From assembly GCF_947496075.1 (NCBI RefSeq), contig NZ_CANMBJ010000002.1, forward strand, positions 496,001-560,000: a stretch of DNA of 64,000 nucleotides, read 5' to 3'. The notes below the pieces were generated by a model. It was given only the letters and a program-made list of their open reading frames with translations. It was not told where the DNA came from and did not search any database. The translations under genes and the position numbers were made by a program. The stretch comes from an uncultured Tateyamaria sp. (lineage in GTDB: Bacteria > Pseudomonadota > Alphaproteobacteria > Rhodobacterales > Rhodobacteraceae). Below, piece after piece: positions 53,118 through 62,598 of the stretch. Position 1 is the stretch's first letter; the number at the start of each line of letters is the position of its first letter.

Positions 53118-53938
53118 CAGACCATCGCAAAGATGCGGGCGGGACCACCTGTGCCACCCACGTGATTGGGCGCACCCACCACAAGCGTCGCTCCGGCAGC
53201 GGGCACGTTGTCCAGACCGGCCAGGTTCTCGATCCCGTAACGGCCTGACGGCAACCACGCATAATGGGTGGCAAAATCAGGAGACGGCCCATGGTCAAGC
53301 GAAAGGGTGTCCACAGCCATGGCCACAGCCGTGGTCTCCTCAAGCAGCATTTGCGTGGCCTCGATATGGAAGCCGGGGAAATGTTTGACGTCATCGGCGT
53401 CGTTTCCGACATAGGCCGTGGCATCACCGGATTTGGCCGCCCAGCCTGAATGCATGGCGATGCATGCCTTGTCCGGGATGTCGCCATTGGCCGCTATCCA
53501 TGCCTTCAGATCATCGGGTGTCACCTGGGCATCGGCATCCTCTGCCGCTTTGGCCGCGATATCCACGACACAGAGTGGGATGACCAGATCGCTCACCGGT
53601 ATCTCGTCCACCGATGTGCCATCTGCGGAAAAGTGCAGCGGCGCGTCTATATGGGTCGCCGTGTGTTCGTTGATGGCCAGGTTCATCAGGTTGAAGCCGT
53701 GTTCTGCAAAGTTGAATTGCTGCTCCATCGAAATGCCGGGCACGCCGAAGAAGGTGGGAAAGTCCGGGCTTAGCTTGTGGGACATATCGACCACACCGCC
53801 ATGGCCCGCAGCCATGGCCGCTGGTGCGGCGGTCATGCCCACTGTCGCTGCCGCGCCCACTGCGGCGCTGGTCTTGAAAAAGTCCCGGCGCGAGAGCATC
53901 CGCTCTTTCACCGCTTTCATCACACATACATCACACAT
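53117..53938 (-). CDS. Tat-exported cyclase-family (kynurenine formamidase/isatin hydrolase-like) metal hydrolase
   Basis: A 273-residue exported hydrolase. The twin-arginine motif SRRDFFK starts near residue 16, followed by a hydrophobic Ala/Gly stretch, so it goes folded to the periplasm; a CDVC motif stands at the very N-terminus. The mature enzyme shows DMSHKLSPDFPTF and the family metal motif HTATHIDAPLHF, and AMAVDTLSLDHGPS near residue 205. Such enzymes hydrolyse N-formyl, lactam or cyclic amides with Mn/Zn. GGGAGG precedes the ATG. It lies 30 bases after ureB. Confidence 0.86.
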   Translation of the reverse strand: MCDVCVMKAVKERMLSRRDFFKTSAAVGAAATVGMTAAPAAMAAGHGGVVDMSHKLSPDFPTFFGVPGISMEQQFNFAEHGFNLMNLAINEHTATHIDAPLHFSADGTSVDEIPVSDLVIPLCVVDIAAKAAEDADAQVTPDDLKAWIAANGDIPDKACIAMHSGWAAKSGDATAYVGNDADDVKHFPGFHIEATQMLLEETTAVAMAVDTLSLDHGPSPDFATHYAWLPSGRYGIENLAGLDNVPAAGATLVVGAPNHVGGTGGPARIFAMV

Positions 53939-53968
53939 CGTCTTTTCCTCCCTAAGGGTTTGCCCTGC

Positions 53969-54274
53969 TCAAAGGTCGCCCATCACCTGCTGGTTAAACC
54001 CGTATACCTTGCGCGCACCGCCGATCGGGATCAACTGTACGTCACGGGCCTGTCCCGGCTCGAACCGCACTGCGGTGCCCGCCGCGATATCCAGGCGCAT
54101 ACCGCGTGCGGCCTCGCGGTCAAACTCCAGCGCGCTGTTGGCCTCGCCAAAATGGTAGTGGCTGCCGACCTGCACGGGACGGTCGCCGGTGTTGGCCACA
54201 TGCAGCGTGATGGCCTGTGCACCGGTGTTCAGTTCGATATTCCCGTCTGCCGTGATGATTTCGCCGGGGATCAT
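53969..54274 (-). CDS. ureB: Urease beta subunit
   Basis: A 101-residue structural subunit: [16 protein letters not shown] at the start, [18 protein letters not shown] in the middle and [14 protein letters not shown] with [10 protein letters not shown] at the end, all typical of UreB. GGAGG lies 5 bases before the ATG, which overlaps the stop of the 54-residue His-rich peptide gene (ATGA). Unlike usual ureABC loci, ureC does not follow directly. Confidence 0.95.
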   Translation of the reverse strand: MIPGEIITADGNIELNTGAQAITLHVANTGDRPVQVGSHYHFGEANSALEFDREAARGMRLDIAAGTAVRFEPGQARDVQLIPIGGARKVYGFNQQVMGDL

Positions 54275-54435
54275 TTGCGCCTCCATGCCGCCAATGCCGC
54301 CCCGACGATCAGCGCGAGGCCCATGGCAACGATCCAGGGCTCCGATCCATGCGGGTGCGCGTGAGCGCCTGAGTGCGCCAAGGCCGGTGTGGCCATGGGC
54401 AGCAGGGCGGCGAGGGGGGCAAGCGGAGTCTTCAT
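54271..54435 (-). CDS. 54-residue His-rich membrane peptide between ureA and ureB
   Basis: A short gene with a signal-peptide-like start ([16 protein letters not shown]), a His-rich segment [10 protein letters not shown] at residues 21-30 and a C-terminal hydrophobic helix ([17 protein letters not shown]) capped by RRK. It would be a single-span or cleaved periplasmic peptide able to bind nickel. HupE/UreJ transporters start with similar His motifs, but the rest of such a transporter is missing. Its stop overlaps ureB by 4 bases, so it is translated with urease. Confidence 0.75.
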   Translation of the reverse strand: MKTPLAPLAALLPMATPALAHSGAHAHPHGSEPWIVAMGLALIVGAALAAWRRK

Positions 54436-54455
54436 GGATTTTCCTTTGGGGATTG

Positions 54456-54758
54456 TCAGCGGATGGGATTATGGACGGTGACCAGCTTGGTGCCATCGGG
54501 AAAGGTGGCTTCGACCTGCACGTCGTGGATCATCTCTGGCACGCCGTCCATGCACTGGTCGCGGGTGATGACCTGTGCACCGGCTTCCATCATGTCGGCC
54601 ACACTGCGCCCGTCGCGTGCACCTTCCACTACCGCATCGGTGATCAACGCGATGGCCTCCGGGTGGTTCAGCTTGACGCCGCGCGCCAGCCGCTTGCGCG
54701 CCACTTCGGCAGCCATGGAAATCAGCAGCTTGTCCTTTTCACGGGGGGTGAGTTGCAT
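54456..54758 (-). CDS. ureA: Urease gamma subunit
   Basis: A 100-residue subunit with [13 protein letters not shown] at the start, [26 protein letters not shown] in the middle and [20 protein letters not shown] at the end, all diagnostic. The ATG at 54758 lies 4 bases after the ureD stop. Confidence 0.96.
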   Translation of the reverse strand: MQLTPREKDKLLISMAAEVARKRLARGVKLNHPEAIALITDAVVEGARDGRSVADMMEAGAQVITRDQCMDGVPEMIHDVQVEATFPDGTKLVTVHNPIR

Positions 54759-54762
54759 TGGA

Positions 54763-55596
54763 TTACAGTCTCCAGCAGATGGGCAGGTGACCACCGGTGA
54801 GGTGGTCCAGAATGGGCAGAAGCGCCTTGCGCAGGTGATAACCCGAGAGGGCGAGGGCGCGCAGAACAAGCGTGTCGTCGGTCAGCAGGCTGGCCCCACC
54901 GGTGTCGGGCAAATGGGCTCGAATAGTGGCCAGGTGCGCCTCGGCATCCGGCGCGATGTAGGTCAGGCTGACCATCGCCGTAGCGTTACCGCCGATGGCG
55001 GACCGGGACATCTGCGCGGTCATATCCCCGGATAGGGTCCACGCATCCAGCACCAGAGGCGTGCCATCGCGGGTGATCGAGATGCGGTCCGCGAAATGGC
55101 CTTGCACTGCGTCTTCGCCCATGGCGATACGGCCCAGGCACATCGGTTCCACGATCAGCGCGCGGGCGGTTGGGGCAAGGTCGCAGGACAGCCGCCGGGT
55201 AATCGCGCAGCCGTCGAACACAAGCGTTTCCTGCGGCAACCACCAAAGCGTTGCGTCGTCTTCGGCGGTAAGGCGGGTCTCGACCCGCCCGACCTCGCCC
55301 GGTTGCGCGCGGTAGGCGCGTTCGCAGGCCTGCGTGGTCATCGTAAGATGCGTGCCCGCCCCGGCAGTGGCTGCGTAGTCAAACCTGTCCCCGCCCGTCA
55401 CACCACCGGAGGTGTTCAACAGCACCGCCGTCAAACCGCGGGTGGCGCGCGGAAAGACCACCTTGGCCGCGCCTTTCTGGTACAGTCCGTCAATGACCGT
55501 TTGCCCTCCCACCGGCTTGGTCGATAGGCGCACTGACCCGATGGCGCGTGGTTGCGCGCAGGTTGTGGCAGCAGTCAGGGGCAGGTGGGCAGTCAT
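54763..55596 (-). CDS. ureD: Urease accessory protein UreD
   Basis: A 277-residue UreD (UreH) scaffold that binds apo-urease for activation. Seen are [16 protein letters not shown] near residue 60, [11 protein letters not shown] near residue 86 and [15 protein letters not shown] near residue 120. It is the first gene of the operon. The 98 bases upstream separate it from cobF, on the same strand, and should contain the urease promoter; I saw no clear NtrC or sigma-54 site there. Confidence 0.93.
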   Translation of the reverse strand: MTAHLPLTAATTCAQPRAIGSVRLSTKPVGGQTVIDGLYQKGAAKVVFPRATRGLTAVLLNTSGGVTGGDRFDYAATAGAGTHLTMTTQACERAYRAQPGEVGRVETRLTAEDDATLWWLPQETLVFDGCAITRRLSCDLAPTARALIVEPMCLGRIAMGEDAVQGHFADRISITRDGTPLVLDAWTLSGDMTAQMSRSAIGGNATAMVSLTYIAPDAEAHLATIRAHLPDTGGASLLTDDTLVLRALALSGYHLRKALLPILDHLTGGHLPICWRL

Positions 55597-55694
55597 TCGG
55601 TTTCGTGGTCGTTCATACCCTTCGATATGACCATTGCGAAACGTGTTCGGCCAGCCTCTGACCCCGACCTGCGTTCTATTCCTGTGCGGATCGC

Positions 55695-56438
55695 CTATTT
55701 TTCGGGCAGTTTTCGCAGCAGATAGGTATCCATGATCCAGCCGTGGGCCGCGCGGGCCGTGGCGCGGCGCTCCACAATGCGATCCGAGGCATCGGCCAAT
55801 CGCCCATGATCAAGGATCTGTTCCGGCATGCCCAGGTAGGCCCCCCACCAGATATCATAGGCGTCGCCGTCGAGGGTCTGGAAGGTGCAATCGCCATCCA
55901 GCATCACCACCAGCGTTTCGCACCCGTCAGGCCAGCCATGGTCGCGCAGACGCCGCCCGGTCGAGATCGTGACAGGCGCGTTCAGGGTATTAAGCGGAAT
56001 GGCATGAGCCGCTGTCAGGGCCTGTATCGATGTGATCCCGGCCACCACACGGACCTCCGGCATTGGGTCCAATCGGGCAGCGATGCGCAGGGTGCTGTCA
56101 TAAAGCGAAGGGTCACCCCAGACCAGCAGCGCGACCTTCCGGGCGGCGGGATATTGCGCCATAGTGGCGGTCCAAAGCGCTGCAATCTCATCATGCCAAG
56201 CGTCGACGCGGGCGATGTAGGGTAGGCTGTCATCCCGAACAGGCATGTCAAAGAGAGCGATAGGCGCGTCATCGCGCAGATCGGCAATGATCTGTGTCCG
56301 CAGATCGGCCAGATCGGATTTGCCGTCCCCCTTGTGCGGAATTAAAAACAGATCGGCCTCAGCCATCACGCGCCGGGCCTCTCCCGTCAGGTGATCGGGA
56401 TTGCCGGTGCCGATGCCAATCAAGAAAAGCTGGGTCAT
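55695..56438 (-). CDS. cobF: Precorrin-6A synthase (deacetylating)
   Basis: A 247-residue SAM-dependent tetrapyrrole methylase that methylates C-1 of precorrin-5 with loss of acetate, a step specific to the aerobic B12 pathway. Motifs: LIGIGTGNPDHLT at the N-terminus, LVWGDPSLYDSTLRI near residue 104, VVAGITSIQALTAAHAIPLN near residue 130. Length fits CobF. It lies 54 bases after the CbiM-like gene and is probably on the same riboswitch-controlled transcript. Confidence 0.92.
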   Translation of the reverse strand: MTQLFLIGIGTGNPDHLTGEARRVMAEADLFLIPHKGDGKSDLADLRTQIIADLRDDAPIALFDMPVRDDSLPYIARVDAWHDEIAALWTATMAQYPAARKVALLVWGDPSLYDSTLRIAARLDPMPEVRVVAGITSIQALTAAHAIPLNTLNAPVTISTGRRLRDHGWPDGCETLVVMLDGDCTFQTLDGDAYDIWWGAYLGMPEQILDHGRLADASDRIVERRATARAAHGWIMDTYLLRKLPEK

Positions 56439-56492
56439 GGTGTAAAAAGGGCCGCGCGGTGGCGGCCCCTTCCTTATTCCTATGTTGCGGGA

Positions 56493-57170
56493 TCAAGCCG
56501 CGTCATGCAGTCGGTTGGTGAAGATGCCACTGCCTTGCGTGCCGCGCAGCGCCTTGGCGCCCGCCAGAACGGCCAGATCGGCGATGGGCTCGATCAGGAT
56601 GACCAGCAGATAGGCACCACCGAAGGCCAGTACAGATTGGATGTTCTCGGCACCGACGCCTTGGCCGTAGATCGCCCAGAACGCGACCCAGGCCACAACA
56701 CCGCCTTGGTACACGGCGGACATCTTCAGCACTTGGGCATAGTCGAGATCCACATAGGCCGTGGCGTTCGGTACAATGCGCTTGGCCAGCGCGTGTACAG
56801 CGAACAGCGGGAACAGCAGGGTGGTCATGTTGACAAAGAACATGGGCATGTCGGACGGGGCAAAGAACGTGCCCTGCATCAGCAGGCCGAACACAAGGCC
56901 GAAGGCAGCGGCGGCAGGGCCGAGCAGCAGGAACAGGGTTGTGCCAAGGATGAAGTGCACCTCAGAGACGCCAACAGCGAAATGCGGCAGCACTTCGAAG
57001 AACACGAACGTGCCCACGGTCGCCATTACGGCGCGCAAAATGAAGGACGGCACGCTGTGCTGTTTCAGGTCCTCGGCGGCCAGTTTGAAGGAATAGCCCG
57101 CGGCAGCTGCGGCAGTGCCGTAGGCCAGTGCCATTTTCGCGCCATCCACGACGCCCGGTTCGATATGCAT
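56493..57170 (-). CDS. Solo CbiM-like cobalt permease
   Basis: A 225-residue polytopic protein resembling the CbiM substrate-binding component of energy-coupling factor cobalt transporters. The N-terminus is MHIEPGVVDG, matching the essential Met-His that binds cobalt after initiator processing, and EVHFILGTTLFLLLGPAAAAFG near residue 69 is typical of CbiM. No CbiN, CbiQ or CbiO gene is adjacent. The upstream cobalamin riboswitch supports cobalt uptake for B12. GAGGAGACAGAG precedes the ATG. Confidence 0.82.
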   Translation of the reverse strand: MHIEPGVVDGAKMALAYGTAAAAAGYSFKLAAEDLKQHSVPSFILRAVMATVGTFVFFEVLPHFAVGVSEVHFILGTTLFLLLGPAAAAFGLVFGLLMQGTFFAPSDMPMFFVNMTTLLFPLFAVHALAKRIVPNATAYVDLDYAQVLKMSAVYQGGVVAWVAFWAIYGQGVGAENIQSVLAFGGAYLLVILIEPIADLAVLAGAKALRGTQGSGIFTNRLHDAA

Positions 57171-57235
57171 CTCTCTGTCTCCTCGCCACCAACCCCGGCG
57201 GCATTATGGCCGGTGACCCGGCAAGTTTCATTTGT

Positions 57236-57398
57236 CGATGGCAGGTCTCCTGACTGCCGGGTCGCTGCGGGGCCGGACCTTCCCAACCCCATCTTGGGGC
57301 CAGTGGTTCATGCCGGGCCGCTCGCCGGTCACAGTTGCGGGGGCAGTCCGGGACTTTCACCCGGTTCCCTTTTCAGACCCCTTTCGGGGCCACCATCG
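57236..57398 (-). ncRNA. Cobalamin (B12) riboswitch
   Basis: The minus strand reads through the conserved cobalamin-riboswitch elements in order: GAAAAGGGAACC, then GGTGAAAGTCCCGGACTG, CCCCCGCAACTGTGA, then GCCACTGG-like CCACTGGCC, GGGAAGGTCC, and CGACCCGGCAGTCAGGAGAC. Closing P1 arms are CGATGG (57398-57393) and CCATCG (57241-57236). A GCCGG/CCGGC hairpin lies between it and the start of the CbiM-like gene and may be the expression platform. High adenosylcobalamin should lower expression. Confidence 0.93.
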
Positions 57399-57472
57399 TC
57401 AATCCACGTTTACAATGATTCCCCAGCGGGACAAGTCCGGAAGCGGCATTTGACGACGCGGAAAGGGCGCGC

Positions 57473-58192
57473 TCAGCTTTCCGCAAGCGCGCCGTACAGG
57501 ATCAGGGCAGGGGCATCACTAACACCCCGGCCCAGTTCCTCGGCCAGTTCCGAAACCGTTGTGCGGTGCAGCTTCTGCGCGTCGGTGGACACACCCTCGG
57601 CCAGAAGCGCGGGTGTATCAGCGGGCAGCCCAGCCTGCATCAACATTTCCGCAAAATTGGGAAAGGTGCGCTGACCCATGAACACAACCGTTGTGGCCTG
57701 CGCGTCGGCAAGGGCCGCCATGTTCAGGTCCTCGGGCAAGGCGCCGCGCACATCGTGGCCGGTGACAAATTGAACTCTACGCGCTGTCAGCCGCCGGGTC
57801 AGCGGAATGCCTGCTGCCGCCGCAGCCGCACAGGCTGACGGCACACCGGGAATGATCTCGAATGGGATGCCTGCGGCCTTCAGAGCCTCTGTTTCTTCTT
57901 CCAACCGCCCGAACGTGCCGCCATCGCCGGATTTCAGCCGGACGATGCGCTGACCCTCGGTTGCGTAGTCAACGAGCAACTGGCTGACATGGTGCTGCTT
58001 GGGCGATGGGCGTCCGGCCCGTTTGCCCACACCCACAAGGTCTGCACCGCTGCGCGCATGGCCGAGGATGGGACCCGCACTCAGGTCATCGAACAGCACA
58101 GCATCCGCGCGCTTCAGCCGATCCACGGCCTTGAGCGTCAAAAGCTCGGGGTCGCCGGGACCGGATCCCACAAAGCTGACAAACCCGGTCAT
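57473..58192 (-). CDS. cobA: Uroporphyrinogen-III C-methyltransferase
   Basis: A 239-residue SUMT that makes precorrin-2 from uroporphyrinogen III with two SAM. Motifs: FVGSGPGDPELLTLKAVD at the N-terminus, VGVGKRAGRPSPKQ near residue 54, and VTSGVPSA-equivalent IIPGVPSACAAAAAAGIPLTRR near residue 116. The usual RLKGGDPFxFGRG is RLKSGDGGTFGR here, a variant loop. It is the last gene of the cobL-E-M-B-A run and overlaps cobB by 4 bases. Confidence 0.93.
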   Translation of the reverse strand: MTGFVSFVGSGPGDPELLTLKAVDRLKRADAVLFDDLSAGPILGHARSGADLVGVGKRAGRPSPKQHHVSQLLVDYATEGQRIVRLKSGDGGTFGRLEEETEALKAAGIPFEIIPGVPSACAAAAAAGIPLTRRLTARRVQFVTGHDVRGALPEDLNMAALADAQATTVVFMGQRTFPNFAEMLMQAGLPADTPALLAEGVSTDAQKLHRTTVSELAEELGRGVSDAPALILYGALAES

Positions 58193-59496
58193 GCCGTTTC
58201 CCCGGTGATCAGGTGAAAGAACGTGCCGGTGACATGGCCACGCCGCGACCCGGTCTCAGGCACCGGGTTGCCGTCCGCATCAGACACCTGCGCCAATGGC
58301 TCATCGGGTTCGTCAAGGATCGTGGTGTAGTGAAACTCGTGCCCGCGCAGCGCTGCACCGGCGGCAAAGCCAGGCATGGGCGCGTCCAGCACCGCGCGGC
58401 GGTAGCCCAAGTGGAACTTCCGCTTTGCAAAGCTGGTTTCAAGGCCAAACAGACCTGCCATCTCGTGCCGCGTGCCGTCCTTGTCGGTCAGACCGGCCCC
58501 CAGAACCATATAACCACCACACTCACCGTGAACCGGCTTGGTCTTGGCGTGCTTGCGCAATCCTGAAAGGAACGTGTGTGCCGTCGCCAGTGTGCCACCA
58601 TGCAATTCGGGGTAGCCGCCGGGCAGCCAGACCAGATCGGCGTCTGGCGCAGGCGCTTCATCGGCTAGCGGAGAGAAGGGCAGCACTTCGGCCCCCGCTG
58701 CGCGCCACCCTTCCAGCAGATGCGGGTAGGTAAAGGAAAACGCGGCATCGCGGGCCAATGCGATCCGTTGCGCGGGTGGTGTTGGCAGCGGATGCGTATC
58801 AAGGGCTGGACCGGCTTGCGCCACGGCCTTGATCGCATCAAGGTCCACGTTTTCGCGCAGGAAGTCGGCGTATCCCGCGATCGCTGCTTCAAGATCGGGA
58901 TGCTCAACCGCTTGAATAAGTCCAAGGTGGCGCTCGGGCAGCTTCAGATCGCCGCGCCGGGGCAGACAGCCCAGCACCTTCACCCCTGCGCGTTCCATTC
59001 CCAACCGGGTCAGCCGTTCGTGCCGGGGACTGGCGACCCGGTTCAGGATCACACCGGCAAAAGGCAGGTCTGGGTTGTAGCTTTTGAACCCCAGCGCTGT
59101 GGCCGCCGCCGATTGTGCCTGTCCGCCCACGTCGATGACCAGAATGACGGGCCAGCCCATGGCAAGTGCGGTTTCCGCGCTGGACCCAAAGCCCGACTGA
59201 CCGCGTGTGGCTACACCGTCGAACAGGCCCATGGATCCTTCGGCCACGCAGATATCGGCCCCCTGCGATTGCGCCGCGACGCCGCCCAGCAGGTTGCCGT
59301 CCATCGCCCATGTATCGAAGTTGAACGAGGCACGCCCGGCGGCTGCAAGATGGAATGCCGGGTCGATGTAGTCTGGCCCGCTCTTGTAGGGCTGCACGAC
59401 CATGCCATCATCCCGCAGGGCCCGCAGCAGGCCCAGCATCACAGTCGTCTTGCCCGTGCCTGAGGCCGGGGCTGATATCATGAGCCCCTTAGTCAT
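58189..59496 (-). CDS. cobB: Hydrogenobyrinic/cobyrinic acid a,c-diamide synthase
   Basis: A 435-residue ATP- and glutamine-dependent amidase acting on the a and c carboxylates. The N-terminal P-loop-like ATP site is [12 protein letters not shown] (residues 8-19) and the C-terminal glutaminase carries the catalytic Cys in [12 protein letters not shown] near residue 326. A late GHEFHYT is also typical. The ATG at 59496 overlaps the end of cobM by 8 bases; the frame upstream to 59607 is not used. Confidence 0.94.
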   Translation of the reverse strand: MTKGLMISAPASGTGKTTVMLGLLRALRDDGMVVQPYKSGPDYIDPAFHLAAAGRASFNFDTWAMDGNLLGGVAAQSQGADICVAEGSMGLFDGVATRGQSGFGSSAETALAMGWPVILVIDVGGQAQSAAATALGFKSYNPDLPFAGVILNRVASPRHERLTRLGMERAGVKVLGCLPRRGDLKLPERHLGLIQAVEHPDLEAAIAGYADFLRENVDLDAIKAVAQAGPALDTHPLPTPPAQRIALARDAAFSFTYPHLLEGWRAAGAEVLPFSPLADEAPAPDADLVWLPGGYPELHGGTLATAHTFLSGLRKHAKTKPVHGECGGYMVLGAGLTDKDGTRHEMAGLFGLETSFAKRKFHLGYRRAVLDAPMPGFAAGAALRGHEFHYTTILDEPDEPLAQVSDADGNPVPETGSRRGHVTGTFFHLITGETA

Positions 59497-60283
59497 CGCC
59501 GTGACTCCAGCTGGCCCATGGACTGTCCGCGCTTTGTGGGCGGTAGCGGCGGTCGTAGTCCGTTGAATACAAACAGCTTTCGTCAAACCACTCAGCCCCG
59601 ATGGCATGGCCTACAAGGATCAGGGCAGTGCGGCTGATGCCGTCGTTCATGGCGTCTTTCAAGGTGGACAGCGTGGCATGGATGATCTGCTCGTCCGGCC
59701 AGCTTGCGCGGTAAACCACCGCGACAGGACAGTCTGCGCCATACGCTGGCGTCAGGTCGGTGATGACCTGATCCAGATTGCCAATGCTTAGGTGGATGGC
59801 CAGTGTTGCACCGGTGGCGGCGAAGTTTGTCAGCGTCTCTCCGTCTGGCATGGATGTCGCCCGCCCCGGTGTTCGGGTCAGCACAACGGATTGGGCGACG
59901 CCAGGCAGTGTCAGTTCCGCGCCCAATGCTGCCGCCGCCGCAGAGAAAGAGGGCACGCCTGGCGTCACCGTGAACGGGATGCCCGCCGCCTTGATCCGCC
60001 GCAGCTGTTCCCCCATGGCAGACCAGACCGACAGGTCACCCGAATGCAGCCGCGCGATGTCCTGCCCTGCCGCATGTGCGGCTTCGATTTCGGCCATGAT
60101 GGCATCAAGGTCCATGGAGGCCGTGTTCACGATCTTTGCGCCCTCGGGACAGTGACCGAGGATCGCCTCCGGCACCAGCGACCCGGCATAGAGGCACACC
60201 GGGCAGGACGCGATCAGGTCGCGTCCCCGCAGGGTCAGAAGGTCGGGGGCACCAGGGCCTGCGCCAATAAAATGTACGGTCAT
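59489..60283 (-). CDS. cobM: Precorrin-4 C11-methyltransferase
   Basis: A 264-residue SAM-dependent methylase: [22 protein letters not shown] at the N-terminus, [10 protein letters not shown] near residue 30, [17 protein letters not shown] near residue 77 and [16 protein letters not shown] near residue 104. The LHSGD loop is specific for CobM/CbiF. Its ATG overlaps the cobE stop by 4 bases. The frame remains open far upstream over cobE, but those residues are not protein-like. Confidence 0.94.
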   Translation of the reverse strand: MTVHFIGAGPGAPDLLTLRGRDLIASCPVCLYAGSLVPEAILGHCPEGAKIVNTASMDLDAIMAEIEAAHAAGQDIARLHSGDLSVWSAMGEQLRRIKAAGIPFTVTPGVPSFSAAAAALGAELTLPGVAQSVVLTRTPGRATSMPDGETLTNFAATGATLAIHLSIGNLDQVITDLTPAYGADCPVAVVYRASWPDEQIIHATLSTLKDAMNDGISRTALILVGHAIGAEWFDESCLYSTDYDRRYRPQSADSPWASWSHGDD

Positions 60284-60636
60284 GTGTCTGGTCCTTCGGC
60301 TATGGCACAGGTGGCCATGCGATCTTGGGATATGGAGCGGGTGCTGATCAACCGCGCGCCGGGGCCTGCGGCGGCAAGGGCGGTGGCCTCGGCCACGCTG
60401 GGCGTACCTTTCTCGGCGCTGCTGCGAACCGACTGGGTGCGCGTTGTCTGGCCTGCGGCCTGGTGTTGGGTGACTGCGATGACGGTCAGGTTCATAGATT
60501 TCGCAAATGCGGTCAGGCTGTCCGCCTTTTCTGCCAGAGTCGCCAGCGCATCGGGGGCATCCGCGTGTTGTGCCAACGCGTCGGCAAAGCTGTCTGTGGT
60601 CGCCTGTGTGCTGAACCCGAACCCTGCAACAATCAT
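60280..60636 (-). CDS. cobE: Cobalamin biosynthesis protein CobE
   Basis: A 118-residue protein of the CobE / CbiG C-terminal family, proposed to help handle precorrin intermediates. It starts [13 protein letters not shown], with VAGFGF typical of the family, and has [14 protein letters not shown] near residue 82. The ATG at 60636 overlaps the cobL stop (ATGA) and its own stop overlaps the cobM start, so the three genes are strictly coupled. Confidence 0.87.
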   Translation of the reverse strand: MIVAGFGFSTQATTDSFADALAQHADAPDALATLAEKADSLTAFAKSMNLTVIAVTQHQAAGQTTRTQSVRSSAEKGTPSVAEATALAAAGPGARLISTRSISQDRMATCAIAEGPDT

Positions 60637-61844
60637 CGGTCGAGGCTCCATTGCACAACGGGGTAGGCGGACGCCCAACCCCGTTTCGGGCCCAAAGGTG
60701 CGGCGTGGCCGAGCGCGATGCGCATCAGGTCGCCGCCGTGGATAGCCTGCGCCGCGCTCAGCAGGGCCTCGCCCTCGAGTGTCACAGCGTTGACGACTAT
60801 GCGGGCCGGGGTGGCAACGGCGGCATCGAGCACGGGTTTGGACAGACCCCCACCAATGAAGATTGCGTGTGCTTCCTTCAGACCCGGGAGCGCGTCGGGT
60901 GCGGCGCCCTCAATCACCGTCAGCCGGTGATCGAGACCAAGGTCCAGTGCGTTCTGTGCAATCCGCGCGGCGCGATCGGCGCGGGGTTCTACAGTGGTCG
61001 CGGTGGTTGTTGGGTGCGCGAGCAGCCACTCCAGCGCGATGGACCCCGAGCCGCCGCCGATGTCCCACAGATGTTCGCCGGGTTTCGGGGCCAGTGTGGA
61101 CAGGGTAATGGCGCGCACCGGGCGCTTGGTGATTTGCCCGTCGCTTTGGAACGTATCGTCGGGTTGGCCGGATGCGGCTGTAAGAGCAGGGCCATCGCCC
61201 GCCACTTCGACAGCAGCGCAGAGCGGGTGTTCGAATGTGCCGGTGATCGTGTCGGCGCGGTGTTGCGTAAGGCGGTCCTGTGGCCCGCCCAAATGCTCCA
61301 TCACATGCAGAATACTGTCGCCAAAGCCTTGCGTGTCCAGGTAGTTGCCAAGCGCTGGCACGGCATCCCCATCGCGCAGCGTCACGATCAGGCGTGCGCG
61401 CCGGGCGAGATGTGGTCGCATCCGGGCCATCGGCGCGGCATGCAGGCCGAGACACGCGGTGTTCTCCAACGGCCAGCCGAGCCGTGCAGCAGCGAGGGAA
61501 AAGCAGGAGGGGCCGGGCAGGGCGATCCATTCGTCAGGGCCGAAGCTGCGTGCGATGACGGAGCCTGCGCCGAACCAGAATGGATCACCCGAGGCCAGCA
61601 CGACCACTTGTTTTCCAAGCAGGGATGCAAGGATGGCTATGCCATCCGCGAAAGGAACGGGCCATGGGATGAGATCTGTCCCCGCGGGGACACTTGTGCT
61701 TAAGGGGTTGTTAACCACAAGATCGAGGTGTCGTTGAGGTCCCATGATAACCTCCGCCTCAGTCAGTGCGGCTTGACTTGCGGAACTCAGACCGGCAACC
61801 CCATCCTCGCCTATTCCTATGATCGTCAACCAAGGGTCAGACAT
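60633..61844 (-). CDS. cobL: Precorrin-6Y C5,15-methyltransferase (decarboxylating)
   Basis: A 403-residue two-domain enzyme. The N-terminal CbiE-like methylase (about 1-200) has [25 protein letters not shown] and [19 protein letters not shown]. The C-terminal CbiT-like decarboxylating methylase has [16 protein letters not shown] near residue 260 and [13 protein letters not shown] near residue 340. The ATG at 61844 has AGGAGG 9 bases upstream. Its start codon overlaps that of the divergent cobK within CATG. The palindrome TGTCCCCGCGGGGACA occurs in its coding sequence. Confidence 0.94.
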   Translation of the reverse strand: MSDPWLTIIGIGEDGVAGLSSASQAALTEAEVIMGPQRHLDLVVNNPLSTSVPAGTDLIPWPVPFADGIAILASLLGKQVVVLASGDPFWFGAGSVIARSFGPDEWIALPGPSCFSLAAARLGWPLENTACLGLHAAPMARMRPHLARRARLIVTLRDGDAVPALGNYLDTQGFGDSILHVMEHLGGPQDRLTQHRADTITGTFEHPLCAAVEVAGDGPALTAASGQPDDTFQSDGQITKRPVRAITLSTLAPKPGEHLWDIGGGSGSIALEWLLAHPTTTATTVEPRADRAARIAQNALDLGLDHRLTVIEGAAPDALPGLKEAHAIFIGGGLSKPVLDAAVATPARIVVNAVTLEGEALLSAAQAIHGGDLMRIALGHAAPLGPKRGWASAYPVVQWSLDR

Positions 61845-62598
61845 GCGCGCCAACCTCCTGATCCTTGCCGGTACGACCGAAGCCACCGCCTTTGCCAACG
61901 CTGCCGCAAAAGCGGGGCTGGCCGGTATGGTCAGCTTTGCGGGCCGTGTCGAGAGGCCCAAGCGCCAACCTTTGCCCCAGCGTATCGGCGGATTTGGCGG
62001 GGTCGACGGATTGGTTGCGCACATGCGCGATGAACAGATCACCCATGTGATTGATGCGACCCACCCCTTTGCCGCGCAGATGAGTCGGAATGCGGTGGAG
62101 GCTTGCGCTAAGGCTGACGTTCCGCTGATCGCACTGACCCGCAAGCCGTGGAGTGCGCAGGCCGGAGATGCCTGGACCCGTGTGCCTGACATTCCGGGTG
62201 CTGTGGCCGCCCTGGACCAACCCGCCGTCCGCGTCATGCTGGCCGTCGGTCGGATGCATCTGGCGGAGTTCGCGCCGAATCCGCAGCATTTCTATCTTCT
62301 GCGTCTGGTCGATCCGCCCAAAGACCTGCCGCCCTTTCCCGATCACCGCGTGCTGGTGTCGCGTGGACCGTTCACCGAAGCTGACGACCGAGCACTGATG
62401 CAGGAGCATCGCATTGATCTGGTTGTGTCCAAGAACGCAGGCGGGACAGGCGCTTACGCCAAGATCGCTGCCGCGCGCGCCTTGGGCCTGCCGGTCATCA
62501 TGATCGACCGACCGGCTGTGCCGGACCGACAAGAGGCGCATTCCGTGGCGCAGGTGATGGATTGGCTGCGTCATTCGGGCGTCGACCTGGGCGTGTAG
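61843..62598 (+). CDS. cobK: Precorrin-6A reductase
   Basis: A 251-residue NADPH-dependent reductase of the macrocycle. Seen are LLILAGTTEATAFANAA at the N-terminus, FAGRVERPK near residue 34, VIDATHPFAAQMSRNAVEAC near residue 68, LVSRGPFTEADDRALM near residue 170 and VVSKNAGGTGAYAKIAAAR near residue 195. The ATG at 61843 with AAGGG 7 bases upstream is used; an ATG at 61819 is an alternative. It is alone on the plus strand, and its 3' end overlaps cobJ by 28 bases. Confidence 0.93.
   Translation: MRANLLILAGTTEATAFANAAAKAGLAGMVSFAGRVERPKRQPLPQRIGGFGGVDGLVAHMRDEQITHVIDATHPFAAQMSRNAVEACAKADVPLIALTRKPWSAQAGDAWTRVPDIPGAVAALDQPAVRVMLAVGRMHLAEFAPNPQHFYLLRLVDPPKDLPPFPDHRVLVSRGPFTEADDRALMQEHRIDLVVSKNAGGTGAYAKIAAARALGLPVIMIDRPAVPDRQEAHSVAQVMDWLRHSGVDLGV

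Noticed and set aside
57187-57453. Short frames across the riboswitch region
   Set aside because: They overlap conserved riboswitch elements and have no coding features.
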